Counted from the stretch's first letter, positions 34,701-49,700 are shown. The stretch is 64,000 bases of DNA from Marthasterias glacialis (GCA_911728455.2 OU452239.1:13126328-13190327); one strand, 5' to 3'. Notes: generated by a model from the letters alone, not told the origin. Program-made: numbers and translations.

Positions 34701-37700
34701 GATTTATTCTCATTTTGTGGCTGCACAATTGTATGCAGGAACACCGATGTGCAGGATTAAAACAGGAAAAAATAACAAAAATTAAGACAGGCTTACAAAA
34801 GGTACAATTCTCTACAATCAAATTAAGCAACCAACCACCACAAGATGATACAGCAATTACCCAGAGTTACCATGGGAATATTTCTTTTCCCTGTAGAATA
34901 GTTCCAGTGTCTATAACATTAAAAAGATTCATAAGTCATCGTTTTCACTGCATTTCTAATTGTAATTTATAGAAAGAAACAATTTTTCTTCAATAGACAA
35001 CTCTCCATGGTAACCCTTGGATGAAAGATAAAGAATCAAGTGAATTTTGTGACCAAATTCTACAAAATGAGTCTTGCATTCGTGCACTCGATATTCATTC
35101 ACGCCTTTTTCTTAAAACCTCATTAACTTGACTATTGTAACTGTTGTTATTTATTGTATGCATTTTTTCTTTTTGTTATTATTAGAAAGTAAACATTTTC
35201 AGAATCAAGATTTATATTTTATTTGTGATAAAATAACATGCTCTTTTCAAGGGATCATGAATCAATTCATTTTCGAGCACAAATCACAGGAGCACAAACA
35301 TCTATAAGATCAAATCTCAACAAACAACATTTTGGATTCTTGTATTCAGTGTTACATGAGTTGCAAATTTGTAGTTCTGCATTCTTCTGAAATAAAGACC
35401 AGCCTTGGTATCACCTTGCTGGGTTTGATGGTGTTTGAACACCCGACTCATCTTGTAAAACTATGGATCAATATGAAATGAAATGAAATGAAAGGAAGGG
35501 GAAAGCGTACCTAGAGCTTGGGTTAAGGGCGGTACATTTTCGTAGGCAACGTGCTGCTCCACCTGGGAAGCTTGCGGGGGCCCTGGGTGCTGCTTGATGG
35601 GGTGCAGAGGCAAGGGTAGATTATGGTACTCCTGACTATTTACATACAGAACACCGCCCTCTGTAGGCTGTTGGAGATGCGAGGCTGAGAACGGGTCACC
35701 TTGCAAAAACATGGTATCCAGCGCCTCAGCACTTCGCACGAGGGGTTTTCCCTTTAACCCGGCAAGGGCCTCAGGGTTTGTATCGCTGAAAGAAATTCGG
35801 AAAGGATTGGTGAGGGAATCGCAGGAGGACCAACCAGGGGGGTTGGAAAGGCCTGTCGACTGGGCATTGCTTAGCTTCTCATAAAGAAGGTTTGTGTGAC
35901 CCATGGCAGCGGGGCTGCAAGTGGTCAAGCTGTTGTCACCTTTTACGGGCATGGAGAGTGAGATGAGATCAGCTGATGTTGTCGTTGGGGGCGTTAGGCG
36001 GGCCCTGGGTCCACCATGGGGAGGAGGAGGGTGATCGTAGAGACTGTCTGGGGCCTGTAATGGCTTGGCAACTGTTGGCGGAAAAAAACACAATAAGACA
36101 AATAATGAGCCGAACATGAGGCATGTACAAAAATAAAGGGTTACATATTAAGCCAAAAGATCAACAAAATTAATGGTAACCATTTAAAAGTAATATGACT
36201 TCTGTTTAAACTGAAGGCAAATGTTTTTCCAGGAATTAATGGTGCACTTTTGTTACACTTTCAACATCCAACACAATTTCACATTACGCATCATTGGTTT
36301 GGCTATGCAGTTCTGAATCTATCTAATCTATCTAAACTATCTGTGTGTGTACAGTTACTTTACTAAGTCTATTAGTCTCTGATGGAACTGTTATGACAGG
36401 CCTCATGCTAAGCATGGTTGGTTTGGCTACATGGTACCAAATCCTGCTTTGATCCAGCTAGGCATGGTTGATTAGTTCTAAAACTTGCTGTGCACATTTA
36501 AACCCAACTACCAAACAAGTGGACTTCGTATAAGCAAAAAACGACGCTAAATGTAAACAAAGTTTACAGTTTAGCAAGGAATTGTTGCTTGTGCTCAAGT
36601 GGGAACTCCTTGCTACTATTTTAAGCACTCTTAACCTTCGGAGGTAATGCAGAAACTTGGGGCTAGCTCTGTAAGTGGTGATTAGTGGCCATAAGCGCAG
36701 ATATCTGTGGCAAGCAGAGCCAAGAATTTGGTCTCATGGTACAGTACGTCTAGCTTTGTGATGCACAGCAACATTATAACACTGCACGACAGCATGAAAT
36801 TCAAGCATTACCTACAGTGTGGGGTTGGGTTGAAAATGTAAACAATGCCAACATCAAAATAAAACCTTGAGACCAATATCTCACTCCAAGGCAGTCAAGA
36901 TAATTATAACAAGTACCCCGATCCAGTGAAAGTGAGGTAGTAGTTAAAATTCAGGACAAGTTCTTATTTGATCTAGGTGGTCTCCTGATTTTTCCCAATC
37001 TACTCTATGGCAGTAGATAAATAGAAGGACAAGTTCTTATCTGCACTAGGTGGCCTCCTTTCAAATAAGAGAAAGTAGATATTATCACATGGTGTTACCG
37101 CAAATGGAATATATACAGCTACATGTACTGTCTTTAACAATCGCACCTGACTTGTGGTTTTCAATCTTGATATATGACTCCCCTTCAGTCCGATCATCCA
37201 GGTAACGGCGTGGAGGGAGGGTAGGGAATGAGGGTTTACTACCTCCTCCAGAGGCACCCTCTGTGTCGTTACCACTACACATTGATGAACGAGGTGATAG
37301 GTTTGGCGATGAGCAGGGGGAGACATTAGGCGACGGCCGGCGTGGGGGAAGTGCTGGGAGAATGCCAGTACCTATTCTCTTGGGTTCAGCTCGTGGTGGC
37401 TTCTGAGGAGCTGCGTAGACTGGTTCTGATGGGGGAAGCTTTAGTGTATAGAAGAAAACATATAAAGGTTTTAGCAACAAATTACTTTAAAATCTGCATT
37501 TCTTTTGATAATAAATAAACAGCACATTGAGCATTTAAACCACAGTGGGTGATATTGAATGGTCAGAAATCAAAAGCACAGTGGGTGATATTAATTGGTC
37601 AGAGAGTAGGAGGGTTGACTGCAAGTGGCAAAACCAGATATTTTTATTTTGAAGAGGCAAGCAGGCGTAAGGACATGTACAATAACTTGGGGCTTTTGAT

Positions 37701-40700
37701 GTATCAAATCGTTTGTTTGTGAATTTTAAAAAAATCTCATTTGGAATATGGAAGGGGAGCAAGGGGGTGGGTGGTAAGGGTCCTGGGGGAGGGTTCACCT
37801 CCTCTCTCCGGATACGCCATTGTTGGTTGTACACCTGTGCATATTTTAAAGCATAGTCTACTGTACTTACCTCAAGACCATCGTCGTCATCATCATCAAA
37901 ATCAAAGTCATGTTTCTCCATTGCCTCATTATGTCTCTCATCTTTTGGGTTATGAAAGGGATCAATCACAATGACCTCAGTTCCTTTGATCTCACACCGG
38001 CAGAATGGGCAGCCCTGACCGTCACTGTCCTATGAACAAAAGACAAATGGCAACATCTTTCAGGACAAAATACAGGACACATGTAGCTCAGTTGGTAGAG
38101 TGCCTGCACGTTAATCCGGAGGTCGAAGGTTCAAATCCCATTCGAGGCAATTTTACTTTGTTCACCCAAAAACTGAACTATATTTACCCAGTCAGTTTGC
38201 CTTGTGGTTTATTACTTTTTATTTTTATGAGGAAATTTCAAGAACTTTTTTATTTTTAGCACAGCAGCTCCATAAAATAGTGGTTTTATTAAAAAATATC
38301 AATCACATTTTGATGGGTCAACAATTTTATGACTTTATTCTTGATCTTCACTCTCAATAGACACAATGGATAAGAACAGCTTTATAGACGAGAACAATCA
38401 ATTTAAACATCACAAGTACATGCACAACAGCATGTTTTTACGATCCTCAGATACTATTTAGATTGGAGACTTTATTCTCTACAATAAACAGACATTTTAT
38501 TGTAAAAGTAAATTTGTTATTCCACTGTGGTCTTCTCTTCTTACTCAAGTTTCAGCTATGAATGCTACATGTAAGGCATTTTGGCTGGTAAGCTTGACGC
38601 ATTTACATATCTCTCCCAAATATTTATACTGTGAATGCTAAAGAGTTTCTTCAAATAATAATAAACAAAAATAAATCAGACTGCAGAACTTACCTTATTA
38701 GCATTCATTCGTGTCTGTTATCGTGGTAACAAAGTCAGGGATATGAAACAAAAAATGAAGGAGGAGAGAGAGATTTGGAGAGAAATAAGAAGTAAACAAA
38801 ATCAGATTTGTAATTTGGCAGATGTGGCAACTAACAAATTAAATGCATCAAATTAAATTTTTCTTACACATTTCCCAATGCAAATTTTAAGATAAAACTA
38901 AATAATTTGGGGGAAAATGGCATCTGTGCGGGTTTCCCTTGCTTTATGTCTTGAATTTTGTTTATCAAAGCAAATCAAAATAAATAAATAAACAGAAATT
39001 GCAAAAATGATGAATGCAGTGTTTGGTTATACACATACATGTACAATGTACTGTAAGTTGACTTGCAAATTATATATTGGCAGGGGCCAGTCTAAACCAA
39101 TTAACATAGATACGACACAGCGATAATTTGACTGGTAGACATTTTTAGCTTCACACGTGGCACTCTACTGTATTTGTCAGCTCAGCAGAAAAAGTATTTA
39201 AATCAAAGATTTACATATTGTAGTATTTTGTCTATTTTTTCTAAAAGTTATAAGTTCTGATTAAAACATGATTAATAGGCCCATATCTGAAAGTGCATCA
39301 ATTACTCCTTGGTTTTTTTAAATCTTAATCTGCAACCATGACAGCTGGATATCTAACACTTGGAACATTTGGGGTGATCAGACAATTTTTTTACATATTT
39401 ATAGAGAGGCAAAAAAAAAGAAGAAAAAAAACCAACAACCATCATGACCAGAAAACAGTTATTTAAAATTTAAATTAATTTCTTACAATCGTAGATGTAT
39501 CTGAGGATCAGGTTGGCTTTGTGGTTTTCTGCGGCTGCCTTTCATCTCTGTGAAAACCATTTCCAATTTCACTTTTGACCGAAGCCTTGCACGTGAAATG
39601 TCGTTTTTTTTTTTAGTTCCTACCTGACTGCGTGGATTTTCCTAATTAGAACTGTCCTCCCACATCTAAATGATGTAAGTCGTGGCCGAGCTGTCAAGCA
39701 CACTGGATTTAAGCTCTGTTGTTTCTGATCAGCAGAGTATGGGTTCGAATCCCGGTCTTGACACTTGTGTCCTCAATCAAGACACTTAACCATTATTGCT
39801 TCATCCTTCGGATGGGATGTAAAGCCAAAGGTCCCATGCATTGTGTAATGCACATACATGTAAAAGAACCCATAACTTTACACTTATCGCTAAGACTAAG
39901 AGAAGGGTTTGCCGGGGTGTTCTTGGCAGTGGCTGCTGAAAGCGCCACAGCACCTTTACAAGGTGCTACATAAATGGATCTCATATTTAAACAAATAAAA
40001 TAAAATAAATGAATAATTAAATTTAGAAACATGTCTTGAAAATAAAATAAGCCCCTTGAGTACCTAATTGTTGGTATGTATACACACTGTAGATACGTGC
40101 GGTATTATTATTATTATTATTGTTATTATTATTATTATTATCATTAAAACCAAACATTTCTTCTCCATCTTCCACAATTATCTTCAGGACTACATGTACA
40201 AGTTACAGTGTTACAATGTACACGTTTGCATTTGAGAGCCCCTTGGTTTCATTCCCAGAAAGATTTAAATATAATTAAATATTAGACAAAATCAAATCAA
40301 ATTATGCATCTTCATTTTTACCTGCCAAGCATTCAAACAAGAAGAGCACAGCAAATGTCCACATGGTTCAAGACGAATATCTTTGTTATTCTCGGTGCAA
40401 ATCTTACAGAGCTGAAAGGTGGAGCCCATCTCACAATAGAGGGCATACTGGTCCTGTGAGACGTGGATGTGTTCCTCCAGAGGCTTAGTATTGATGGAGG
40501 TTAGGTCTGGGTTTTCATCATCCCCGTCCGGGAATAGATAGCTGAAAGAGAAAAATATCCTTCCAGTATTGGCTTGGCAACATTCAGTTGATGAATGTTC
40601 CTACTCTTAGTAACATGTGGAGTGTCGTGGCCGAGTGGTCTAGTCTGCTGAACTTTAGTTCTGTAGTTTACAGAATGTGGGCTTGAATCCCTGCATGGCC

Positions 40701-43700
40701 AGTTGCGACACTAATTATGTCCTTGAACAAGACACTTTACGGCAACTACTGTGTCCTTTGGATGGGACATAAAACCGTAGGTCCCATGTACTAGGATGGG
40801 TAGTGGCAGTGCACATTAGTTTGGGTAGTGGGTGGTTTGGGGGTACAGTATCAAATCTATCAAAACACTCCTCACCCAAATGTTTGGATTCTGATAAGAT
40901 TGGTATGTCTGGCCTCATGCTAAGAGTAGGCGGTTTGGAGGTACAGTGCCAAATCCATCAAAATACTCCACTCTATGGTAACTCAACACCCAAATGTTTG
41001 GACTCTGATAAGGTTGGTACAATGTATGTCTGGCCTCATGCTAAGAGTAGGTGGTTTGGAGGTACAGTAGCAAATCCATTAAAATACTTCACTCTATGGT
41101 AACTCAACACCCAAATGTTCAGACTCTGATAAGATTGATTATGCCTGGCCAAATACCAGGCAAATGTTATTTGAGCCTGAATTACCTTATCTCCTACAAA
41201 ATCTAATAGACAGACATCCCTGAGGTACATGTAAAACAATGAAAATACATAAACATGTACAGCCAAGCTCAATTACATGTACAGTGCATTGGCCACTGAT
41301 ACATGAACATCAGGTCTTCTGTTGACCTCAATGAGGGCCCTTTTTAAGCTTGTGATGCAAGTCGCCTATTGTTGTCTATTTAGTGCAAGGTTTGAACCAA
41401 ACTTACAATTTCTCCCTATTTCCGTCAATAAGGGCCTCACATAGTGACTTATTCTGGGGTATAGTCTGAAGAATGCTTCCTTCTTGAGTTACGTAACCGA
41501 TCGCCCACTGACCAAGACGGGTACAACTCAGTCTGAAGATGTAACTGGAGAAAGAAACAAAGTAGAAAACACAATCAAATAAATTCAAATTATTGCTCTC
41601 AAAACTCTCTTTTGAAGATTAAATTATTAAGCCTATAGGATTGGCCTTGGTACTCAGTGACCAACACAATGTTGATGGTTAATCATTAGAAAAATGTCAT
41701 TAAAAAAAACAAAAAACATTAAGTTTGGACAGAGATTCTTTACATTTGATATTTGGATTGCTGTCACAAATATGTGTGTAAACAATGGTGACTTGTTGAT
41801 GGGAGAGTGGGGGAGTGTGGGGGGGGGGGGGCGGCATTCAAATGATATTTTCTCAAACATACAGTATTTGAGGACACTTTTCTCTGGTAAACAGGTGTTA
41901 CAGTAGCTTTATAAACAGTGAGCTTTCAGAATAAAAACAATCCTTTTGTAATTGTTTTGTATTATACAAAGTGTACATGAACCGACCCCTTCCTTTCTCT
42001 TTCATTTTGTTAAAATATTAAAATCTGTTGTCAGAATACATTTGTAACATCCAAAAGTACACACGTAAATTATGTACGTGATATATACGTGAACAGATGT
42101 ACATTATGCAAATGACATTACAGCGCATATTGGAACATTTTCAAACTAGGGTGTCCAGAGTTATCTAAAATGAACAATAAAAGAGGATCCCAATAGGACT
42201 TATTTTTGACTGCAAGAGGGCTCCCTTGGGATAGATTGGGGGTCAAACCATAGAAACAGTGTGGTAAACCAGATGCAATTAGACTTCTAACAAAGCAGTT
42301 AATAACTTTTGAGGGTTTTTATTGATACTGGTAGTTTTTTATTTAATGTAATCAGTGTAAGATACATACACTTTACATATGTATTGGCTTCAAAAATTTG
42401 TATTTTTAATGTTTTAAAATATTTGTGTACTTTCAAAATGGAATTAGTATTGTGCTCTCTTGCTGTCAAAACTGTAGCCTACATGTAAGTAATACATGTA
42501 CTTCATACAATGAACAAGATTTTTGTAATCAAGTGACTATTCAAAGTGACTAAAGAACAACATTTAATGTCTCCAATGAGTTTTCAGTGGTTTGTTTTTC
42601 TGGCTTCAAGCATACATAATACTGTAACTTTGTATTTGAAGCTGAATTGAGGGAATTGCAAAACACACAAAACTTTTAATGACTTCACTTCTATTATTTA
42701 AACGGAAAACTTAACTTTTGTTTTCAGTTTCTTCTGACACACCCAGCCACAATTTCAGAATAAAATCAAATTTTAAACATTGATTATTCTGAATGTTTTT
42801 TTTAATCTACGTTATGATTAATTACATTAAAGCTGTGTCGGAATTGGCGGCTATGGATGCCGCTGGATTGCCGCCTCATCATGCCGTTATAAAGCATAGG
42901 CCCTTAGCAACATCCTTAGCAACAGTCGCAGCCGTAGCTACATGTACCAATGTGGCAACGGCCTTATACACCGTACACATGCAGATACATGTAAGACTAC
43001 TATGTATTGAAGTATGAAGTACATTTATAATCAATAATGTACATCATGAAAACAAATTTTCCATTCAAAGGCCTACTTCAAAGGCCTACATGTACACTGT
43101 ACATTTACTTCCTGTTCAGTTTTTTGTTTCCCTTCTTTTTTTTCTGGACATACACCATGTACACTGTACATGTACATGTACATTTACATTTATTGTACTG
43201 TAGGCCTACATGTTTTGTACAGAAATGATTATACAAATGTATTTTGGTATGGTTTCATTACTATTCTCTAGATAACAAAATTCCAGGAAGTGAAACGACC
43301 CTGAGTAGAAACAGAACACCCCTCTGGCTAGGAGTGTGAAGTGAGTGCTCTCTGTTGGATAAAGGCTGCATGAAACTCCACAGTCATGGCAGTACAAAAA
43401 CAAACTACACAAGTATGTTCAGTAACTGTGTAATGGAGGTCTCTCTGCACTAATTATGCAAAGACCTATAGTACATAACTAGTAATTTCTATTTAGTTAA
43501 AGGCATTGGAGATTAGTCAGTGAAATAAAATGAAAATAAATTTAAAAAAGATCGAAGTTTTTACCAGTTTATGGTAATGCCGTTAGTGATTGTTCTTACC
43601 CTAAAATAAAGAAAAAAGTCAGGAGTAATTAATGAATTACAACATAATTAAAAACAGGGACATTACACTTGGGTTTAGTCTGTAGACAAAATGGGCTCTT

Positions 43701-46700
43701 CAAAAGCAACACTGAAATAACTTACACATGACCAACCTTTTTTTCTTACATTTTTCGGTTTCAATAAGGGTAGAAATAAATATTGTAATCTTTCTTCTGG
43801 GTGAAGTTTTATACAATTGGAAGGTTAAAAACATGTAATGTACATTGTACATGTACATTTACATACATCACATGGACAGACAATTTGGATTTAAACCTCT
43901 GTCAATGACATGTACATTAATTACATTTTTAATGAAACCCAATAACTTAAATAATCACTTCTGAGTAGTCAGGTAAAAGGAAAATGCGGGTTCGTTTAGA
44001 TGGAACAGCCAGCAGACCACACACCCTCAATAATGCCCCCCCCCCTCCCCTCAGTGCTTTTCAATACGAGTGACATGCCAACTATGTGTACTTCCTCTCA
44101 AAAATATGCAGTACATGCTGATGATCTTGCCCTCACCGCCCAAGTCCAGACTTTCAGTGAACTTGAAGTCACCTGACCAAGCCATCGAGGAAAGATATTA
44201 CCAAAAGGTGGCGCATCTATGTAAAAGCTGGGGAGCATCTATGTTTGTGCTGTGCACCTCCACCATTGCCCTAACTACGGAATACTGTGTACCAGTTTGG
44301 ACCATAAACCCATACATGTACACCCAACTTGTGGAAAGCAGCATTGAGGACCCACCACAGGAACTCTCAAATCAACCCCACTGCCATGGTTTCTGGTTCT
44401 GGCAAACATCGATCCTCCAAACACACATACAATTAGAAACATGGCAACTCTGCAGGAGTTTTATCATACCAAGGACAACCCGGATTTGCCCATCCGTAAA
44501 GACCTACATGTACATGTGCATAACATCCCTTGTCATCCCGCAATCACTTCTGGGAACATGCAAGATTCCTCACTGACGAGAATTAAAAATCTTCCAAAGT
44601 GTGGAGAAATGAGTGGGAAGCAGTGTCCTTGCAAAACAAGAACTTGATAGTGGACTCCACCCTCAGATGGCCTAGCTTCAAACTGGAGTGAAAGTGGTAG
44701 TGTACATTGCAATTGCAGGACGCACAATTTTTGTGATCTTTAGTTTCGTGAACGCCACCCACCAAAAACTACTTTATCACGCTTTGTTTGATGGTGTGAT
44801 GATCACAGTTTAGTCAGCTGGAAGATAAGTTCGCTATCACACGCGCGCTCGTGGAATAAGAAAAATAGTGCGTCTGCGTCCCATTCAAACTCGGCCTTCA
44901 GCCTCGTTTGATATGGGATGCAGAAACGCTACATGTACAGGTACATACTTTTATATTTTTCTGTATTCCACTCATGCTTGTGTGATAACTAATAATAACT
45001 GACACACCTCAATGCAATGTTATCACTTTCTCTGAAGATATTCTCTCTGAAAAAATATTGTCAGAGGCCATCAAAACAAGGAAATGGCAAACTTTATTTG
45101 TCAATGTACATGTACAGTGTACTGTAAAGCCTGTCCAAAGGTACATTGACATAAATTTAAATTTATACAAATCATTACATCCATGTGTTACATGTAAGCA
45201 TACTCGATGATCATTGTAAAAAAGCAATTATTCCATTATGTACCATGTGTGTTAATAAGTATGATGCATGTATGTGAAACAAGTTTGAATTGGATCATGA
45301 GGTACATCTACATGTACACAACTTACATGTATGTAGGCCTATAAATTTAATTAGGCTCAAAATGTTCCACGAGGCCTACACTTTTATATTTTATTATTTA
45401 TTTGTTTATTAAATTCATTTATATTTAAACCAAACTCTTTTTATCAGATGTACATGTACATGTGTACATGTACATGTACATGTACAAACTGAACTGTACT
45501 CGATACAGGTAAGGTATCGATAAATGTACATTGGTAAGAATCAAAATATATAACAAAATCTCTAAAACTCAAACTCCACACATTATGAACTTGAACACAT
45601 GTAGGCCTGATACTTCGTGGAGGCAATAGAGTCAATTGCCTCCATGCCCCACGAAATGTTCCAGTACAAATGTTTATTTCCCTCATAATAGTGCCCTATA
45701 CCATAGAGAAAGGACCTGTGGGTCCTTTCTCTATGCCTATACCAAGGATAAAATGCCTTACCCTTATAAAACCGAAGTACAGTGATGATCAAAGGTAAGA
45801 ACGAGTCACTCAATTGGCCTGTTTGAGCGAGATCAAGCAAAAAGGGAATCCTACATACGTGCAGTACATATTGTACGTGTACATTCCTGACAAAATACCC
45901 GTCAACTCAAGATGACTAATATTTACCACTTCTTGTATAAATTTACCTTCCTGGTTTATCAATGTACGACTGCAACCTGTTCTTGACTTCATCGTATGTC
46001 ATGAAAGACATGTAGCCCTTGTGGTTAACCGCCAAGCAGTTCCAGTTCCTGACGATGGTGTTCCACGGCTGGAACAGTCGGGTGAAGACATCAAACTCAA
46101 AGTTGGAGACGTAGTCATTGCAGGTAAGATCAATGGTTGTCTTGAGGGCGTAGGCTTCCAGTCCTTTCTGGAAACTGTGAACTTCGTACAGGCTCTGACT
46201 AAACACCTTCCAGGACACAATCGTACTGGTGGAAAGAAAGTAAAGTTTGTTGGGAGTGAGTTAAGTCTTTTCTCCAAAATTAAAAATACATGTCATACAT
46301 ACCATCCTGGACACGTATAGGAGTGGTACTGAGAATTAGGAGCAATCATCTCAACCAAATCAGTTTCAATCTTGGCCCAATTTCATAGAGCAGCTTAACC
46401 AGTTAACACCAGGTGACCTTTTTACACACCAATATTTTCTGAGCCAACAAACGGGTGATGTGTTAACAAGTCATTTGTTTCAAAACAGAATACCAGGACA
46501 AAGGTCACATTTTGTTTCGGAGCAAGCACAGAGCATGCACTTGCCGTGATACAAATCGTTTCATCCACACAAAGATGATAGATAAAGTGGAATATTTTGC
46601 AGACTTTCTTCTGCCCTTTGTGCCTTTGAAGAGGATTACGTGGCATCCAGAGGTTTACACTATTGTGTATTCATAATATTTCGGCTGAATACAGTACATG

Positions 46701-49700
46701 TACATGTATGTCCCAAGACGACCAAGTTTCCAGCCTTGGTTCCCGATGTACCAATCCAAGGCTGTGGCACAGGGCCAATTTATGGTGTATGAATTTGAAC
46801 TTTTCTCAATAGATGTAGAAAAACCTTATGTCATTGCTTCAACATGTTCAAGGTGAATCTTTGTTGTACTGTCAGGCATCATGTCAGGCTGGACAAGAAA
46901 AAAATGGTGATTCCCCGCAGGAACTGGTTCAGCAAAATAAGCAGCCAGAATAAGGCTACCAGCCAAAGTACCATTTCACATGTTATGTCCCTCTGTGACT
47001 AAGACATCTTGCTCAATTTTGCTTAGCTAAAACTGTTAGGCAGTATTTTCTGCTTAAGCAGCTCTATGAAAATTGGCCCTGAAAGCTCATCGATTTTCAA
47101 GTTTACCAACATGACCAATGACAAAAAATCCTACAGATAAAAAAATGTGAAAAATCCATTGTTTATCCTGTCATTTTTAATTGAATAACAAATACCCTCT
47201 TCTAAATAATTCCATTTGCAGCTTGTATTGTAAAAGAAACCTTACTTACAACATTTGAACCAGTGGAATTTTGCAACAATCGCATTTGCACATTGTCCCC
47301 AACTCTTTTATTTTAAACAAACTGACAAAATGCTGCAAACACTTGATAAACATGTGATTGTTAATCAATGTCCGGTATGAAGCTGACATAGAATGATTAA
47401 AAGCAAGATTTGGGTTTATGAATATCCTGCAATGACATCAACATGTATTTCTTCATCAAAACATTTTGTTGATGGCCTATGGACACTTCACTGAGGCAAC
47501 AGAGGCAATTGCCTCCATGCCCCTGGTCATTGTCTTGGTGTCCCTTGAAATGTCCAAGTAGAAAATTAAATTTCCCTCATGGAGGTGCCTAGAGATGCCT
47601 TTTACTAAGGGTAGGTGCCTGCAGGAGTGTGGTGCCCTTGACTAAGGGGAGGTACATGTATCTACATACATGTATCTACATACATGTAGAGTATGTGGAG
47701 ATGCCCTTCACAAAATGTGGAGGTGCCCTTTACTAAGAGGAGGTTCCTAGAGGTGCCCTTTACTAAGATGAGGTTCCTAGAGATGCCCTTTACTAAGAGG
47801 AGGTTCCTAGAGGTGCCCTTTACTAAGAGGAGGTTCTAAGAGGTGCCCTTTACTAAGAGGAGGTTCCTAGAGATGCCCTTTACTAAGAGGAGGTTCCTAG
47901 AGGTGCCCTTTACGAAGAGGAGGTTCTTAGAGATGCCCTTTACTAAGAGGAGGTTCCTAGAGGTGCCCTTTACTAAGAGGAGGTTCCTAGAGATGCCCTT
48001 TACTAAGATGAGGTTCCTAGAGATGCCCTTTACTAAGAGGAGGTTCCTAGAGGTGCCCTTTACTAAGAGGAGGTTCTTAGAGATGCCCTTTACTAAGAGG
48101 AGGTTCCTAGAGGTGCCCTTTACTAAGAGGAGGTTCCTAGAGGTGCCCTTTACTAAGAGGAGGTTCTTAGAGATGCCCTTTACTAAGAGGAGGTTCCTAG
48201 AGGTGCCCTTTACTAAGAGGAGGTTCTTAGAGGTGCCCTTTGCTAAGAGGAGGTTCCTAGAGGTGCCCTTTACTAAGAGGAGGTTCCTAGAGGTGCCCTT
48301 TGCTAAGAGGAGGTTCCTAGAGGTGCCCTTTACTAAGAGGAGGTTCCTAGAGATGCCCTTTACTAAGATGAGGTTCCTAGAGATGCCCTTTACTAAGAGG
48401 AGGTTCCTAGAGGTGCCCTTTACTAAGAGGAGGTTCTTAGAGGTGCCCTTTGCTAAGAGGAGGTTCCTAGAGATGCCCTTTACTAAGAGGAGGTTCCTAG
48501 AGGTGCCCTTTGCTAAGAGGAGGTTCTTAGAGGTGCTTTGCAAGGGCATGCTTTTACACGTAATCATGGGCATAGTGACACCACAGATGCTGGAAACAGC
48601 CAGATTTGTAAATGTACATAAATGAAATTAGTAATCAATACAGCTTTCAGATTGCAATTTTTTTTTTACTTGTACAGTGGTGTGTCATGGCAGAGCAGTT
48701 TAGAGTCACTAGACTCAAGCTCTGGTGTTTCTGATCAACAGATTGTGGGTTCGAGTCCAGGTCATGACACTTCCAGTGAGCAAGACACTTAACCAAAAGT
48801 TGCTTTGTCCTTTGGATGGGACATAAAGCCGTAGGTCCTGTGATGTGTAATGCATGTAAAAGAACCCTGTTCACTTATGTATCGTTACGAGAAGGGGTTT
48901 GCCCCGGTGTTTCTGGGTGCCTCCAGTTTATACTCGCATGAGGAGTCCTAGGAGGTTACAATACATGCGTCCCCCCTACAAGGTTTAAGGTAAAGGTAAG
49001 GTGTACACATCAGACATACAGTATGTGTACTACATGTAATGTCTAGTTTTGTCTGTGTTGTTTCCCTACATTGTAGACTACTTTATCTTTAAATTTATGC
49101 AAATATTTTCTTCCTCTCAGTCTTTTATCATTTGTTTATCACTCATTATATGCAGACAGCCATTAGAGCCATTAGAGCCTGCCACTGCCAGAGAGATAAT
49201 GCACCAGAAATTACCCATGTGCATAATTTTAATAGCAGAGGATGACACTATGGTAGCAATTTATGTCTTTAAGTGATGCATGGCCCAGCACCACTATCGT
49301 TATAAAACCAGACTGTCAAACCTGTTCCAATTAATTTAGGCACATTAACGACAGACGTCGAGATGAGTAGCATAACAGATTCTTTCATTATACATGTATG
49401 TACATGTAGGATCATAGAGCAAGGATGGCAGGATGTCAAACCCTCTCGATCATGTCTATTACACTGAAAAAAGAACCAAAGTGATTTAAAGGGCCTGTAC
49501 AGGTTTTGCCAGGGGCTTTTGGGGTCATATGTAACATAAATTCACAGGTTTTTTCCCCAGACAAATTGTACATTTTTCTTAAAGGTTACAATTTTTTTTT
49601 TTAGTTACTTCTTATATAATGCCTAGTTGCCTTTGTACACTACTACATGTAAATGCTGGGACCCATTGGCAAGTCAATGGTTACCACCATGGGTCATCTT

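Noticed and set aside
37535..37870. Open frame continuing past CBL exon 5 (about 90 codons)
   Set aside because: It runs through the GTAAGT donor into a foldback repeat; exon 6 joins perfectly at phase 0.
43569..43604. A 36-bp piece on the minus strand between an acceptor-like TTTTAG and GTAAAA donor in CBL intron 2
   Set aside because: Phase would fit, but it would insert 12 residues into the conserved KPG-SYIF phosphotyrosine loop where no family member has an insertion.
47836..48625. Open frames of 245 (minus) and 260 (plus) codons
   Set aside because: Both are by-products of a 30-bp minisatellite with no stop in those frames.
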